Of a stretch of DNA of 22,444 bases, positions 9,493 through 17,919 are shown one piece after another; the stretch's first letter is position 1; each line of letters starts with the position of its first letter. A model generated the notes under the pieces. The model saw only the letters and a program-made list of their open reading frames with translations. It did not search any database and was not told the origin of the DNA. The DNA is taken from assembly GCA_964560325.1 (NCBI GenBank), contig CAZLLV010000511.1:1-22444 (forward strand), in the 5' to 3' direction. A program made the position numbers and the translations under genes. Source of the DNA: CAZLLV01 sp964560325. GTDB lineage: Bacteria > Acidobacteriota > Thermoanaerobaculia > Multivoradales > DATKCC01.

Positions 9493-10913
9493 TTCGTCAC
9501 CTCCTCGCTGATCGGCGGCGGCCGATCCCCGCTCTCGGTCGGCACCAGCGTGCGGACCTCGAACATGGAGATCGCCGGCAGCACCCGGAGGAACAGGAAC
9601 ACCAGCGACAGGAAGAAGCCGATGGTGCCGACGTAGAGCGACCAGTCCCAGATCGTGCCCCGGTAGACGTCCCAGGACGACGGCAGGAAGTCGCGGTGGA
9701 GGCTGGTCACGACGATCACGAAGCGCTCCAGCCACATGCCGATGTTCACGATGATCGAGATGACGAACAGGATCACCGGGTTCGAGCGCACCCGCTTCAG
9801 CCAGAGGAGCTGGACCAGCAGGATGTTGCACAGGATGAGCGACCACCACTGGACCGCGTACGGCCCGGTGATGCGGTTCACCATCATGTACCACTCGAAC
9901 GGGTTGCCGCTGTACCAGGCGATGAAGATCTCGATGATGTAGCCGTAGCCGACGATCAGGCCGGTCGCGAGCATCACCTTCGCCATGTTCTGGAGATGGC
10001 GCTGGGTGATGAAGTCGTGCAGGCCGTAGAGCGCCCGGATCGGGATCACCAGGGTGAGCACCATGGCGAAGCCGGAGTAGATGGCGCCGGCGACGAAGTA
10101 CGGTGGGAAGACCGTGGTGTGCCAGCCGGGCACCTGCGAGACGGCGAAGTCGAACGACACGACCGTGTGGACCGAGAGGACGAGCGGCGTCGCGAGGCCG
10201 GCGAGGAGCAGGTAGATCGACTCGTAGTTCTGCCAGTGGCGCACCGAGCCGCGCCAGCCGAGCGACAGGAAGCCGTAGACGTAGCGGCCGATGCGCGACT
10301 TCGCGTGGTCGCGGAAGGTCGCGAGGTCGGGCACCAGGCCGACGTACCAGAAGAGGAGCGACACGGTGCCGTAGGTCGAGACCGCGAACACGTCCCAGAC
10401 CAGCGGGCTGCGGAACTGCGGCCACAGGTCCATGCTGTTCGGGTACGGCAGCAACCAGTAGGCGAGCCAGGGCCGCCCGGTGTGGAGCACCGGGAAGAGG
10501 CCGGCGCAGGCGACCGCGAAGAGGGTCATCGCCTCGGCGAAGCGGTTGATCGAGGTCCGCCACTGCTGCCGGAAGAGGAGCAGGATCGCCGAGATCAGCG
10601 TGCCGGCGTGCCCGATGCCGATCCACCAGACGAAGTTGATGATCGCGAAGCCCCAGGCGACGGGGATGTTCAGGCCCCAGATGCCGGTGCCCTTGGCGAG
10701 CAGCCAGACGATCGAGACGATCATCACCATCACGATCGAGAAGCCGACGCCGATCGCCCCGAACCACCAGAGCGGCGTCTTGCCGAAGACGACCTTCGAG
10801 ATCTGGTCGGTGACCGTCGCGTGGTCGTGACCGGTGGCGATGACCGGCGGCTCGTACGGCCTCTCCAACCCCCCCGACCCGGCCGGACGGCCCGCCTTTT
10901 CAGTGACTGCCAT
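9489..10913 (-). CDS. actC: Alternative complex III NrfD-like quinol-binding subunit ActC
   Basis: A 474-aa NrfD/PsrC-family membrane protein with about ten helices. Recognisable segments include the opening FGKTPLWWFGAIGVGFSIV, the FWYVGLVPDLATFRD stretch, GSVRHWQNYE and MWLERFVIVVTSLHRDFLPS. It oxidises quinol on the periplasmic side and passes electrons to the iron-sulfur part of ActB. The ATG lies within the 3' end of actB (14-base overlap), so the two should be translated together. Order and sequence match canonical act operons. Confidence 0.95.
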   Translation of the reverse strand: MAVTEKAGRPAGSGGLERPYEPPVIATGHDHATVTDQISKVVFGKTPLWWFGAIGVGFSIVMVMIVSIVWLLAKGTGIWGLNIPVAWGFAIINFVWWIGIGHAGTLISAILLLFRQQWRTSINRFAEAMTLFAVACAGLFPVLHTGRPWLAYWLLPYPNSMDLWPQFRSPLVWDVFAVSTYGTVSLLFWYVGLVPDLATFRDHAKSRIGRYVYGFLSLGWRGSVRHWQNYESIYLLLAGLATPLVLSVHTVVSFDFAVSQVPGWHTTVFPPYFVAGAIYSGFAMVLTLVIPIRALYGLHDFITQRHLQNMAKVMLATGLIVGYGYIIEIFIAWYSGNPFEWYMMVNRITGPYAVQWWSLILCNILLVQLLWLKRVRSNPVILFVISIIVNIGMWLERFVIVVTSLHRDFLPSSWDVYRGTIWDWSLYVGTIGFFLSLVFLFLRVLPAISMFEVRTLVPTESGDRPPPISEEVTK

Positions 10914-13900
10914 GTGCGCTCCTGTTCGACGGCGCCTCGAGGGCGGGGTTCGGGTTGCGCAGCTTCGCGAGGTAGCTGGTCCGGGGCTGGGTGGCGAGGT
11001 CGTCGAGCAGCGTGTAGTTCAGCGGCTCGGCCTTGCGCCGGGAGACCTGCGAGTCCGGGTCGTTCAGGTCGCCGAAGACGATCGCCCCCGACGGGCACGC
11101 CTGCTGGCAGGCGGTCTGGATCGAGTCGCGCGGGATCTGCCCGTCCGAGCGGCCGCGCTGGCCGTCGACCTTGGCCTCGATCCGGGCGTTGTTGATCCGC
11201 TGCACGCAGTAGGTGCACTTCTCCATCACGCCGCGGGCGCGCACCGTCACGTCCGGGTTGCGCATCATCTTCAGCGACTCGATCGTGTGGTCGGTGTACT
11301 TGAGGAAGTTGAAGCGCCGCACCTTGTACGGGCAGTTGTTCGAGCAGTACCGGGTGCCCACGCACCGGTTGTAGATCATGTCGTTCAGGCCTTCGGAGCT
11401 GTGGACGGTGGCCGCCACCGGGCAGACCACCTCGCACGGCGCCTGCTCGCACTGCATGCAGAGGATCGGCTGGTTGTGGAAGGCCGCGACGTGGTCGCCG
11501 TCCTCGCCCTCGAAGTAGCGGTCGATCCGGAGCCAGTGCATCTCCCGGCCCTTGATCACCTGCTCCTTGCCGACGATCGGGATGTTGTTCTCGCTCTGGC
11601 AGGCGACCACGCACGCGCTGCAGCCGGTGCAGACGTTGAGGTCGACCGCGAGCCCCCACTTGTAGCCCGGGTACTCCCACGGCTCGTAGAAGGAGGCGTG
11701 CGGGATCTCGTGTCCCATGTGGGCGACGAAGTCCGGCTCCTCGGCGTAGTGCTCGAAGGTGCCGCTGCGCACCAGGTGGCGGCCCTCCATCGAGAAATGG
11801 TCCTGGGTGGTCGCCATCGGGTAGCTGCCGGCCGCGCGCGCGAAGCGGCCCCGGGCGTTCCAGAGCGCGTCGGTGGTGCGCAGCGGGTAGACGTCGAAGC
11901 CGACGCCTTCGGCGATGCCGCCGCCGCGCCGGCGCCCCTGGCCGAAGTGGATCGTCACCGCGCCGTCCGCGTGCCCCGGCACCACCCAGACCGGCAGCTC
12001 GAGCGCCCGGTCGCCGATCGTCACGCCGACCATCGGCCGCCGGTGCACGAAGTCGGGATCGATGTCGGAGACGCCGAGCGCCGCCGCGGTGGCCGGGCTC
12101 ATGAGCGCCGCGTTGTCCCAGGCGAGGCGGGTGACCGGCCGCGGCAGCTCCTGGAGCCAACCGCAGTTGGCCCACGAGCCGTCCCAGACCGCCGGATCGG
12201 GCCGGAAGGCGATCTCGAGGTCGCCGCCCCCCTCAGTCGAGGCCGCGGAGGAGAGCGCCGCGATCTCGCGCGCCGCGTCGGCCAGGCCGCCGCCACCGGC
12301 GCTCGCGCCCGAAACCTCGATGGCGGCCGCATCGCCGGTCGTGGGCACCAAGCCATCGTGGAGCGCGCGCCGCCAGGCCCGGTCGTCGAGCGCGCTCCAG
12401 TGGTCGCGGACGATCTCCTGCGAGGTCGCCGTCGGCTGCCCGGTGAGCTGCGCGACGATCTCGTGCGCCGTGTGGCCGCCGTAGAGCGGCTCGATCAGCG
12501 GCTGGACGATCGCCACCGTGCCGTCGATCGAGCGGGCGTCGCTCCAGCTCTCGAGGAAGTGGGCCATCGGCACGTGCCACTGGCAGTACTCGGCGGTCTC
12601 GTCCTGGTAGAGGCCGGCGTGGATGCGGAGCTGCGCCCGGGTGATCGCCTCCGCGAACCGCAGGTCGGCGGGCGCGTCGAAGACCGGGTTGGTGCCGAGG
12701 ACGAGGAGCGTGTCGACCTCGCCCGCCTCGAGCTCGCGCACCAGCGTGCGCAGGTCCTCGACCTGGCCCGCCTGGCCGCCTTGATCGACTGGACCGCCGC
12801 CGTCACCGGTCGGAGGGCCGCCGCCGAGCGGCTCGAGGTAGCGCACCGTGCGGCCGACGGCGCCGATCGCCTGGTTGATCGCGTGGGCGAGCGAGTGGAC
12901 CGCCGGCGGCATGCCGTCGCCCGGGACGACGACGGCGCTGCCCCGGCGGGAGCGGATGTCGTCGGCGACCGCCGCCACCCAGCGCCGCGCCTCCTCCGAG
13001 AGATCCGCCGATCCGGAAGACCCCCCGCCGCCGACGCCCAGCTCGGCCGCGAGCGCCAGCGTGAACCGGGCGATCTCCGACGGCGTGGCCGCCAGCCGGT
13101 GATCGGCGACCGAGCCGGTGTTCGACGGCATGCTCTCGAGCACGTAGAGGCGGTTGAGCCCCTCCGGATCGACGCCCTCGCCGCCGGCGCCGGCGGCCAG
13201 GCGCCGGCGCTCCGCCCAGCCGTGGGCGTTTCTCACCAGGTTCGGGCCGAAGGCGAGGAAGTCCGAGTCGAGGGAGACGATCACGTCCGCTCCCTCGACG
13301 TCGTAGATCGCCTCGACCGGACGGCCGAAGGAGCGGATCGCGGCCTGCTGCGCGTTGTGCCGCCCGGCCGCCTCCCACTGGTACCAGCGGGCGCCGGGAA
13401 GTCGCTCTCGGAGCCGGTCGAGCTGGGCCGCGAGCGTGGGCGAGGTGATGGCGCCGGTCAGGATGCGCAGACCGGAGCCCTGGAGCCCCTCGAGGGCGCG
13501 CAGCCGGCTCTCGATCTCGCGCTGGAACTCCTTCCAGGTGCGGATCTGGCCGAGGTAGGTGAGGACATCGGAGCGGTCCGGGTCGTAGAGCTGGAGGATC
13601 GACGCCTGCGCAAAGGTGTCGGTGCCGCCGCCCGGGTTCGACGGGTGCTCCGGGTTGCCCTCGACCTTGGTCGGCCGGCCGGTGTGGCTCTCGACCAGCA
13701 CGCCCTGAGCCGAGCCGGCCATCGGGAAGGCGGTCGCGAAGTAGAGCGCCTCGCCGGGCACCAGGTACTCCGGCTGGTCGACGTACGGGACGATCGACTC
13801 GGTCGGCTGCCGCGTGCAGGCGGTGAGGCCGGCGAGCGCCATCGAGGCACTCGAGAGCTGGAGGAAGCGGCGGCGCGAGAAGCCGGCCTCCGCCTCACCC

Positions 13901-14235
13901 GAGCCGGGCGCCCCCCACTCCGAAGCGTGGCGCGGGAACTCCCGGTGGAGCATCTCCTGGAAGCCGGGGCTGCCGGCGAGCTCGTCGAGGCTGCGCCAGA
14001 GCTTCTTGCCCTTCATGCCGGCCAGCCGCTCGCGGATCGCCGCGAGCTCCGAGCCGGGAGCGCCCTCGCGCTCGGCGGCGTGCGCGGCGAGGCCCGCCGG
14101 CTCCTCCGGAAGGGCCGCCTCGGCCGGACGGCGGGCCTCCTCGGCCTCGCCGGACGCGCAGCCGCAGCCGGGGCCGCACGGCTCGTTCCGCGGCTCCTCG
14201 TGCGACTCGTCCTTCAGGATCTTCAGACGCTCCAT
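10900..14235 (-). CDS. actB: Alternative complex III molybdopterin-oxidoreductase-like and iron-sulfur subunit ActB
   Basis: A 1111-aa fusion. Residues about 74-118 form the MoCo/4Fe-4S extended Tat domain (LWRSLDELAGSPGFQEMLH, EFPRHASEW), followed by the twin-arginine signal SRRRFLQ (121-127) and a hydrophobic stretch ending LTAC140, a possible lipobox. A molybdopterin-oxidoreductase-like domain follows; in this family it binds no molybdenum. The C-terminal quarter is ferredoxin-like with four cysteine clusters: CTGCSACVVAC, CMQCEQAPCEVVC, CVGTRYCSNNC and CTYC with TACQQACPSG. These hold three [4Fe-4S] and one [3Fe-4S] centre in known ActB. An unusual 73-residue leader with CGPGCGC (20-26) precedes the Tat domain; a strong Shine-Dalgarno supports this long start. 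Confidence 0.95.
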   Translation of the reverse strand: MERLKILKDESHEEPRNEPCGPGCGCASGEAEEARRPAEAALPEEPAGLAAHAAEREGAPGSELAAIRERLAGMKGKKLWRSLDELAGSPGFQEMLHREFPRHASEWGAPGSGEAEAGFSRRRFLQLSSASMALAGLTACTRQPTESIVPYVDQPEYLVPGEALYFATAFPMAGSAQGVLVESHTGRPTKVEGNPEHPSNPGGGTDTFAQASILQLYDPDRSDVLTYLGQIRTWKEFQREIESRLRALEGLQGSGLRILTGAITSPTLAAQLDRLRERLPGARWYQWEAAGRHNAQQAAIRSFGRPVEAIYDVEGADVIVSLDSDFLAFGPNLVRNAHGWAERRRLAAGAGGEGVDPEGLNRLYVLESMPSNTGSVADHRLAATPSEIARFTLALAAELGVGGGGSSGSADLSEEARRWVAAVADDIRSRRGSAVVVPGDGMPPAVHSLAHAINQAIGAVGRTVRYLEPLGGGPPTGDGGGPVDQGGQAGQVEDLRTLVRELEAGEVDTLLVLGTNPVFDAPADLRFAEAITRAQLRIHAGLYQDETAEYCQWHVPMAHFLESWSDARSIDGTVAIVQPLIEPLYGGHTAHEIVAQLTGQPTATSQEIVRDHWSALDDRAWRRALHDGLVPTTGDAAAIEVSGASAGGGGLADAAREIAALSSAASTEGGGDLEIAFRPDPAVWDGSWANCGWLQELPRPVTRLAWDNAALMSPATAAALGVSDIDPDFVHRRPMVGVTIGDRALELPVWVVPGHADGAVTIHFGQGRRRGGGIAEGVGFDVYPLRTTDALWNARGRFARAAGSYPMATTQDHFSMEGRHLVRSGTFEHYAEEPDFVAHMGHEIPHASFYEPWEYPGYKWGLAVDLNVCTGCSACVVACQSENNIPIVGKEQVIKGREMHWLRIDRYFEGEDGDHVAAFHNQPILCMQCEQAPCEVVCPVAATVHSSEGLNDMIYNRCVGTRYCSNNCPYKVRRFNFLKYTDHTIESLKMMRNPDVTVRARGVMEKCTYCVQRINNARIEAKVDGQRGRSDGQIPRDSIQTACQQACPSGAIVFGDLNDPDSQVSRRKAEPLNYTLLDDLATQPRTSYLAKLRNPNPALEAPSNRSAHGSH

Positions 14236-14240
14236 CCCGT

Positions 14241-14248
14241 CTCTCCTC
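14241..14248 (-). promoter_or_regulatory. Shine-Dalgarno that fixes the long actB start
   Basis: On the minus strand GAGGAGAG lies 5 bases before the ATG at 14235. It supports starting actB upstream of its Cys-rich leader rather than at the internal Met74 next to the conserved Tat domain. Confidence 0.6.
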
Positions 14249-14269
14249 GCGACGCGCGTTCGGCCGCGC

Positions 14270-14920
14270 CTAGCGGTGACAAATGGAGCACGAATCGAGC
14301 GATTCGATGTCGTACTCCTCGACCAGCCGGGCGCCGAGCTCCGGATCGTCCGCCGGGCGCTCCCAGCCCATCGTGTAGATCTCCTCGCGCGGCCGCACGA
14401 ACTCCTCCGGGTTGCGGTGGCACTCCAGGCACCACTCCATCTGCAGCGACGCGTGCTGGTACATCAGCGGCATCTGGTCGACCCGCCCGTGGCAGGTCTC
14501 GCAGCCGACCCCCTTCGCCACGTGGATGCTGTGGTCGAAGTAGACGAAGTCGGGCAGGTCGTGGATGCGGGTCCACTCCAACGGCTCGCCGGTCCGGAAG
14601 CTGGCGCGCACCGGCTCGAGCATCGGGCTGTCGTTCCACACCTGGTCGTGGCAGTTCATGCAGACCGACGTCGACGGGATGCCGGCGAACGCCGACTCCT
14701 CCACCGACGTGTGGCAGTACTGGCACTGGATGCCCATCGCGGCCACGTGGTGGTCGTGGCTGAACGGCACCGGCTGCTCGAACACCTCGCCCTCGCGGGT
14801 GACGAAAGGCGAACGCTGGAGGCGATCGAGGGCGAGACCTCCGCCGATCAGCAGCACGACCAGCACCGCCAGACTGCCGCGGGCGGTGTTGTTGGCGCTG
14901 GGGGGGAAGAGCTGCGGCAT
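14270..14920 (-). CDS. actA: Alternative complex III pentaheme cytochrome c ActA
   Basis: A 216-aa protein with one N-terminal membrane helix (about 16-31) acting as an uncleaved anchor, then a periplasmic multiheme domain. Five CxxCH motifs are visible, at residues 66-70, 87-91, 140-144, 164-168 and 211-215; the last heme site is two residues from the C-terminus. The FSHDHHVAAMGIQCQYCH region is typical of ActA and class III/c7-like cytochromes. ActA takes electrons from ActB's iron-sulfur centres and passes them toward ActE or the oxidase. It is the first gene of the operon, 34 bases ahead of actB. Confidence 0.95.
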   Translation of the reverse strand: MPQLFPPSANNTARGSLAVLVVLLIGGGLALDRLQRSPFVTREGEVFEQPVPFSHDHHVAAMGIQCQYCHTSVEESAFAGIPSTSVCMNCHDQVWNDSPMLEPVRASFRTGEPLEWTRIHDLPDFVYFDHSIHVAKGVGCETCHGRVDQMPLMYQHASLQMEWCLECHRNPEEFVRPREEIYTMGWERPADDPELGARLVEEYDIESLDSCSICHR

Positions 14921-15003
14921 GGCGTTCGTCGATCTCCCGCGTTCAGCGGCGCCCGCGGTCCGGGCCCGCCGTCGCCGGCAGGCTCGCGGGCTCCGCGAGG
15001 AGC

Positions 15004-15023
15004 CTTGTGAAGGTTTTCACAAG
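15004..15023. promoter_or_regulatory. Perfect palindromic operator of CRP/FNR-superfamily type
   Basis: CTTGTGAA-GGTT-TTCACAAG is an 8-base perfect inverted repeat that contains TGTGA-N6-TCACA, the canonical target of CRP-like regulators. It lies 83 bases upstream of the actA start and is AT-rich in a GC-rich region. Control of the act-cox operon by a CRP/FNR-family protein is inferred. If transcription begins at the promoter candidate near 15222 the site is inside the leader, so it could act as a repressor block or belong to another promoter. Confidence 0.55.
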
Positions 15024-15228
15024 CATCGGCCGAAGTCGGCGGCCGCCCGGTCCTCGTTTGCGAGATTCGCGGCCTCTCGGCGGCGGTCTCGGTGCGGTGC
15101 GGCAGCGAGGCGAGCGACCCGAAACCGGGCGCCTCGCTACGCGCCGCCCCCGGTGACGTGTCCTTCGGAATCCTCCGGCGGAGCGGCTCCTGGCGGCCTG
15201 CCGAGCCCACCGCGCCGGGGCGGAACGA

Positions 15229-15257
15229 ACGTTACCGAGCCGCCCCGCCGCTGTCAA
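15229..15257 (-). promoter_or_regulatory. Sigma70-like promoter candidate for the act-cox operon
   Basis: On the minus strand a perfect TTGACA (15257-15252) is followed after exactly 17 bases by TAACGT (15234-15229). The second hexamer keeps the key first, second and sixth bases of TATAAT. A start near 15222 would give an actA leader of about 300 bases. TTGACA is rare by chance at this base composition. Confidence 0.45.
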
Positions 15258-15349
15258 CCAGCGCCGCGGCGCGGCAACGGGTCTCCCGATCGGCCGCGCC
15301 GCGGGTCCCGGCTCGCGTGCGGAGGAGACGAGGAGATAAGATCCCCGCC

Positions 15350-16288
15350 ATGAGTGACGGAGCCGTCGTACCTGTGGCCGAGACTCCCGACCGTGCGAGC
15401 GCCGCGCGCGCCTCGGCCTACCTCGAGCTGACCAAGCCGCGCATCACCTTCATGGTGCTGGTGACGACGGCGGTCGGCTTCGTGCTCGGCCAGGGGGTGG
15501 TGCCGCAGATCGGAGCGGTCGGTGGCGCTCTGCCGCTGGCGCTCTTCTTCCACACCCTCGCCGGCACCGCGCTGGTCGCCTCCTCGGCCTCGGCGCTCAA
15601 CCAGGTCCTCGAGCGCCGGCTCGACGCCCGCATGCGCCGGACCGCCGAGCGGCCGCTTCCCGCCGGCCGGCTCGACCTCGCCCCGGCGCTCTTCTTCGCC
15701 CTGGCGATCGGCGTGCTCGGCGTCTCCTGGCTGGCGGTCGCGGTCAACCCGCTGACCGCGGTCCTCGGCGCGCTGACGCTCCTCTCCTACGTCCTCGTCT
15801 ACACGCCGATGAAGCGGGTGAGCTCGCTCTCGACCGTGGTCGGCGCCGCGCCGGGCGCCATGCCGCCGGTGATGGGCTGGGCCGCCTGCACCGGTGAGCT
15901 CGGCCCCGGCGCCTGGGCGCTCTTCGGCATCCTCTTCTTCTGGCAGCTCCCCCACTTCCTGGCGATCGCCTGGATGTACCGGGCCGACTACGCGCAGGCC
16001 GGCTTCCCGATGCTGCCGGTGATCGAGCCGGACGGCGCCTCGACGGCGCGCCAGGCGATCCTCTGGTCGGCGGCGCTGGTGCCGCTCTCGCTCGTGCCGT
16101 CGGCGCTCGGGCTGACCGGGCTGGTCTACGCCGTCGGCGCCCTCGCGCTCGGCCTGGTCTACGTGGTGGCGAGCGTGACTTTCGGACGTGCCCGCACCGG
16201 CGTCGCCGCGCGCCGGCTGCTGCTGGTGTCGGTCGTCTACCTGCCCGGCCTGCTCGGCACGATGCTCGTCGACCGGCTGCTCGCCTAG
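15350..16288 (+). CDS. ctaB: Heme O synthase (protoheme IX farnesyltransferase)
   Basis: A 312-aa UbiA-family membrane prenyltransferase that converts heme B to heme O, the precursor of heme A used by the oxidase encoded divergently. The conserved N-terminal YLELTKPRITFMVLVTT is present. The prenyl-diphosphate motif reads N84QVLERRLD92, with Glu in place of the first Asp of NxxxDxxxD, then RRTAERPLPAGR. YTPMKRVSSLSTVVGAAPGA and the LPHFLAIAW segment also match. The ATG at 15350 is preceded by repeated GGAG motifs; the frame remains open further upstream but lacks family sequence there. Heme A synthase (ctaA) is not in this window. Confidence 0.93.
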   Translation: MSDGAVVPVAETPDRASAARASAYLELTKPRITFMVLVTTAVGFVLGQGVVPQIGAVGGALPLALFFHTLAGTALVASSASALNQVLERRLDARMRRTAERPLPAGRLDLAPALFFALAIGVLGVSWLAVAVNPLTAVLGALTLLSYVLVYTPMKRVSSLSTVVGAAPGAMPPVMGWAACTGELGPGAWALFGILFFWQLPHFLAIAWMYRADYAQAGFPMLPVIEPDGASTARQAILWSAALVPLSLVPSALGLTGLVYAVGALALGLVYVVASVTFGRARTGVAARRLLLVSVVYLPGLLGTMLVDRLLA

Positions 16289-16309
16289 CTCGTCGCTCGA
16301 CCCTCGCTC

Positions 16310-16978
16310 GTGCCCTCTCCCGAAGCCCCCGGCACACCGCCGCTCTCCCGCGCCCGCGTGGCGCTACGGGCGTTGATGGTGCTCATGCTGGTGGCGATCG
16401 TCGCGCTGGCGGTCCTGAACGTGCTGCGGATGCGGCAGGGCGGAGCCGGGATCGGGATAGAGACCGAACCGGCCGAGCTGCCGGTGCTCGCCGCGGTGCC
16501 GGAGCTCGACCTGGTCCGCTCGGACGGCGAGCCGGTCACCCGCGCCGACCTCGCCGGCACACCGTGGGTCGCCGACTTCGTCTTCACCCGCTGCGTCACG
16601 AGCTGCCCGATCATGACCAGCCGCATGCAGGGAGTCGGCAGCGGGCTGGTCGAGGGGGAGGACTTCCGGCGGGTGTCGATCAGCGTCGATCCGGCGCACG
16701 ACACGCCGGAGGTGCTGCGGGAGTACCAGCGAGCGCGGCGGCTGCCCGAGAGCTGGTGGTGGCTGACCGGCGAGCCGGAGGCGGTGCTGGCGCTCGTGCG
16801 GGAAGGGTTCCTGCTCGGCGTCGAGCCGAACCCCGGCGACCCGAACGACCCGATCCTCCACTCGACCCGGCTCGTCCTGGTCGACGGCGAGAACCGCATC
16901 CGCGGGTACTACGACGCGATGGACGCCGAAGCCCTCGAACGGCTGGAGAACGACCTCGCGCGCCTTGCGGCCGGCTAA
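16310..16978 (+). CDS. Second SCO1/SenC copper-chaperone protein
   Basis: A 222-aa SCO protein with an N-terminal membrane anchor (about 20-38) and a periplasmic thioredoxin-like domain. Copper ligands are C95xxxC99 (FTRCVTSCPIMTSRM) and H184 (ILHSTRLVLVDG). The GTG at 16310 is the first in-frame start after the ctaB stop, 21 bases downstream; no clear Shine-Dalgarno is seen, which suggests coupling to ctaB. It differs in architecture from the SCO in the large operon, which carries an extra C-terminal helix. It probably delivers copper or electrons for oxidase CuA maturation. Its stop overlaps the convergent DUF5996 stop. Confidence 0.88.
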   Translation: MPSPEAPGTPPLSRARVALRALMVLMLVAIVALAVLNVLRMRQGGAGIGIETEPAELPVLAAVPELDLVRSDGEPVTRADLAGTPWVADFVFTRCVTSCPIMTSRMQGVGSGLVEGEDFRRVSISVDPAHDTPEVLREYQRARRLPESWWWLTGEPEAVLALVREGFLLGVEPNPGDPNDPILHSTRLVLVDGENRIRGYYDAMDAEALERLENDLARLAAG

Positions 16979-17919
16979 CCTCCCCCCATCCGAAATCCAG
17001 GAGGCGGCCCCTCCGCCCGCTCCAGCGCCTCCCGGTCCCACCCCGCCAGATCCGCCGCCGCCTCGTACGTCGTCTGCAAGAACTCGAGCAGCGCCGCGTC
17101 CGGGTCCTCCGCCTCGCGAACCGCGTCGTACGGCAGCAGGAACTCGCCGAGCCCGTCGTCGTAGTACGCCGCCGCCGGCCCGACGGGAGCCTTGGCGAAC
17201 CCCTCCGGCTCCGGGTAGGCGTAGCTGTAGAACGCCGGCTTCGGAAACTGCGGGCTCCCGGGGAAGAAGCCGCCGCTCGACACCTCGTGCGAGTACGCCT
17301 CGCGGGTGATCGGGTCGGGTAGGTGCGGAAAGCCGCCCGGGTGCTCCGGCGCCGTGCGGCCGGAGAATCGCGTGACGGCGAGGTCGAAGCTGCCCCAGAA
17401 GAAGTGGATCGGGCTGCACTTGCCGAGGAAGCGGGAGCGGAAGCGGCGGAAGACCCGCTCGGTCTGGAGGACCACCTGGTGGAACCGGCGCGCCGCGTCG
17501 CCGTCGTAGCTCCCGCGCTCGTCCTCGGCGAACGGGATCGCCTCTTCCAGCTCGTTCGGCGCCTCGTGGATACGGACCGGCAGGCCGCCCTCGGCGAGCG
17601 TGTCCATCAGGCCGCGGTAGAACGACGCGATCGTCTGCCCGGACAACGGCACCTCACCCGTCGTGCCGTCGCCGATCAGGACGCGGGCGGCGTCGGAGTG
17701 GAAGTCGAGGTCGATCTGGAAGACCCGCCCCTCGTGCGCCAACGGCGAGGTGGTGAGCCCGCGCGCCGTCGGGTAGAGCGTCGCGTGCCACGAGTGGTTC
17801 ATCCAGGGCGAGCAGACGATGCGCACCTTGCCCACGATCTGCGTCCACATGTGGAGGGTGAAGCAGGTCTCCGCCCACTCCTCGTACGACAGCTCCGGCC
17901 AGCGCTCGTCACGGCTCAT
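16975..17919 (-). CDS. DUF5996 family protein
   Basis: A 314-aa soluble protein that matches DUF5996 over its whole length: TLHMWTQIVGKVRIVCSPW near the start, then MNHSWHATLYPTARGLTTSP, GKCSPIHFFWGSFDLAVTRF, EAYSHEVSSGGFFPG and YSYAYPEP. The function of the family is unknown. Conserved His, Trp and Glu residues suggest an enzyme or ligand-binding fold, but nothing here names a substrate. No signal peptide is present. GGGGAG precedes the ATG, which overlaps the TGA of the small upstream gene (ATGA). Confidence 0.88.
   Translation of the reverse strand: MSRDERWPELSYEEWAETCFTLHMWTQIVGKVRIVCSPWMNHSWHATLYPTARGLTTSPLAHEGRVFQIDLDFHSDAARVLIGDGTTGEVPLSGQTIASFYRGLMDTLAEGGLPVRIHEAPNELEEAIPFAEDERGSYDGDAARRFHQVVLQTERVFRRFRSRFLGKCSPIHFFWGSFDLAVTRFSGRTAPEHPGGFPHLPDPITREAYSHEVSSGGFFPGSPQFPKPAFYSYAYPEPEGFAKAPVGPAAAYYDDGLGEFLLPYDAVREAEDPDAALLEFLQTTYEAAADLAGWDREALERAEGPPPGFRMGGG

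Larger units (their letters stand above)
14921..15349. other. Divergent intergenic control region between actA and ctaB
   Basis: This 429-base non-coding stretch serves the respiratory operon on the left and ctaB-sco on the right. It contains a perfect palindrome at 15004-15023, a minus-strand promoter candidate at 15229-15257, and a GC-rich hairpin at 14983-14999 (CTCGCG-GGCTC-CGCGAG). No convincing promoter for ctaB was found. Confidence 0.7.

Noticed and set aside
10834..14763. A 1309-codon open frame on the + strand opposite actB and actA
   Set aside because: It is an antisense shadow of GC-rich genes with clear heme, iron-sulfur and Tat motifs; its product is Arg/Glu/Asp-rich with no recognisable domain.
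15337..15342. TAAGAT just before ctaB as a leaderless promoter -10 box
   Set aside because: No matching -35 hexamer lies about 17 bases upstream, and GGAG motifs suggest a normal leader.
15092..15349. Upstream extension of the ctaB frame
   Set aside because: The extra residues are Arg/Pro/Ala-rich and unlike the family; the ATG at 15350 begins the normal N-terminus.
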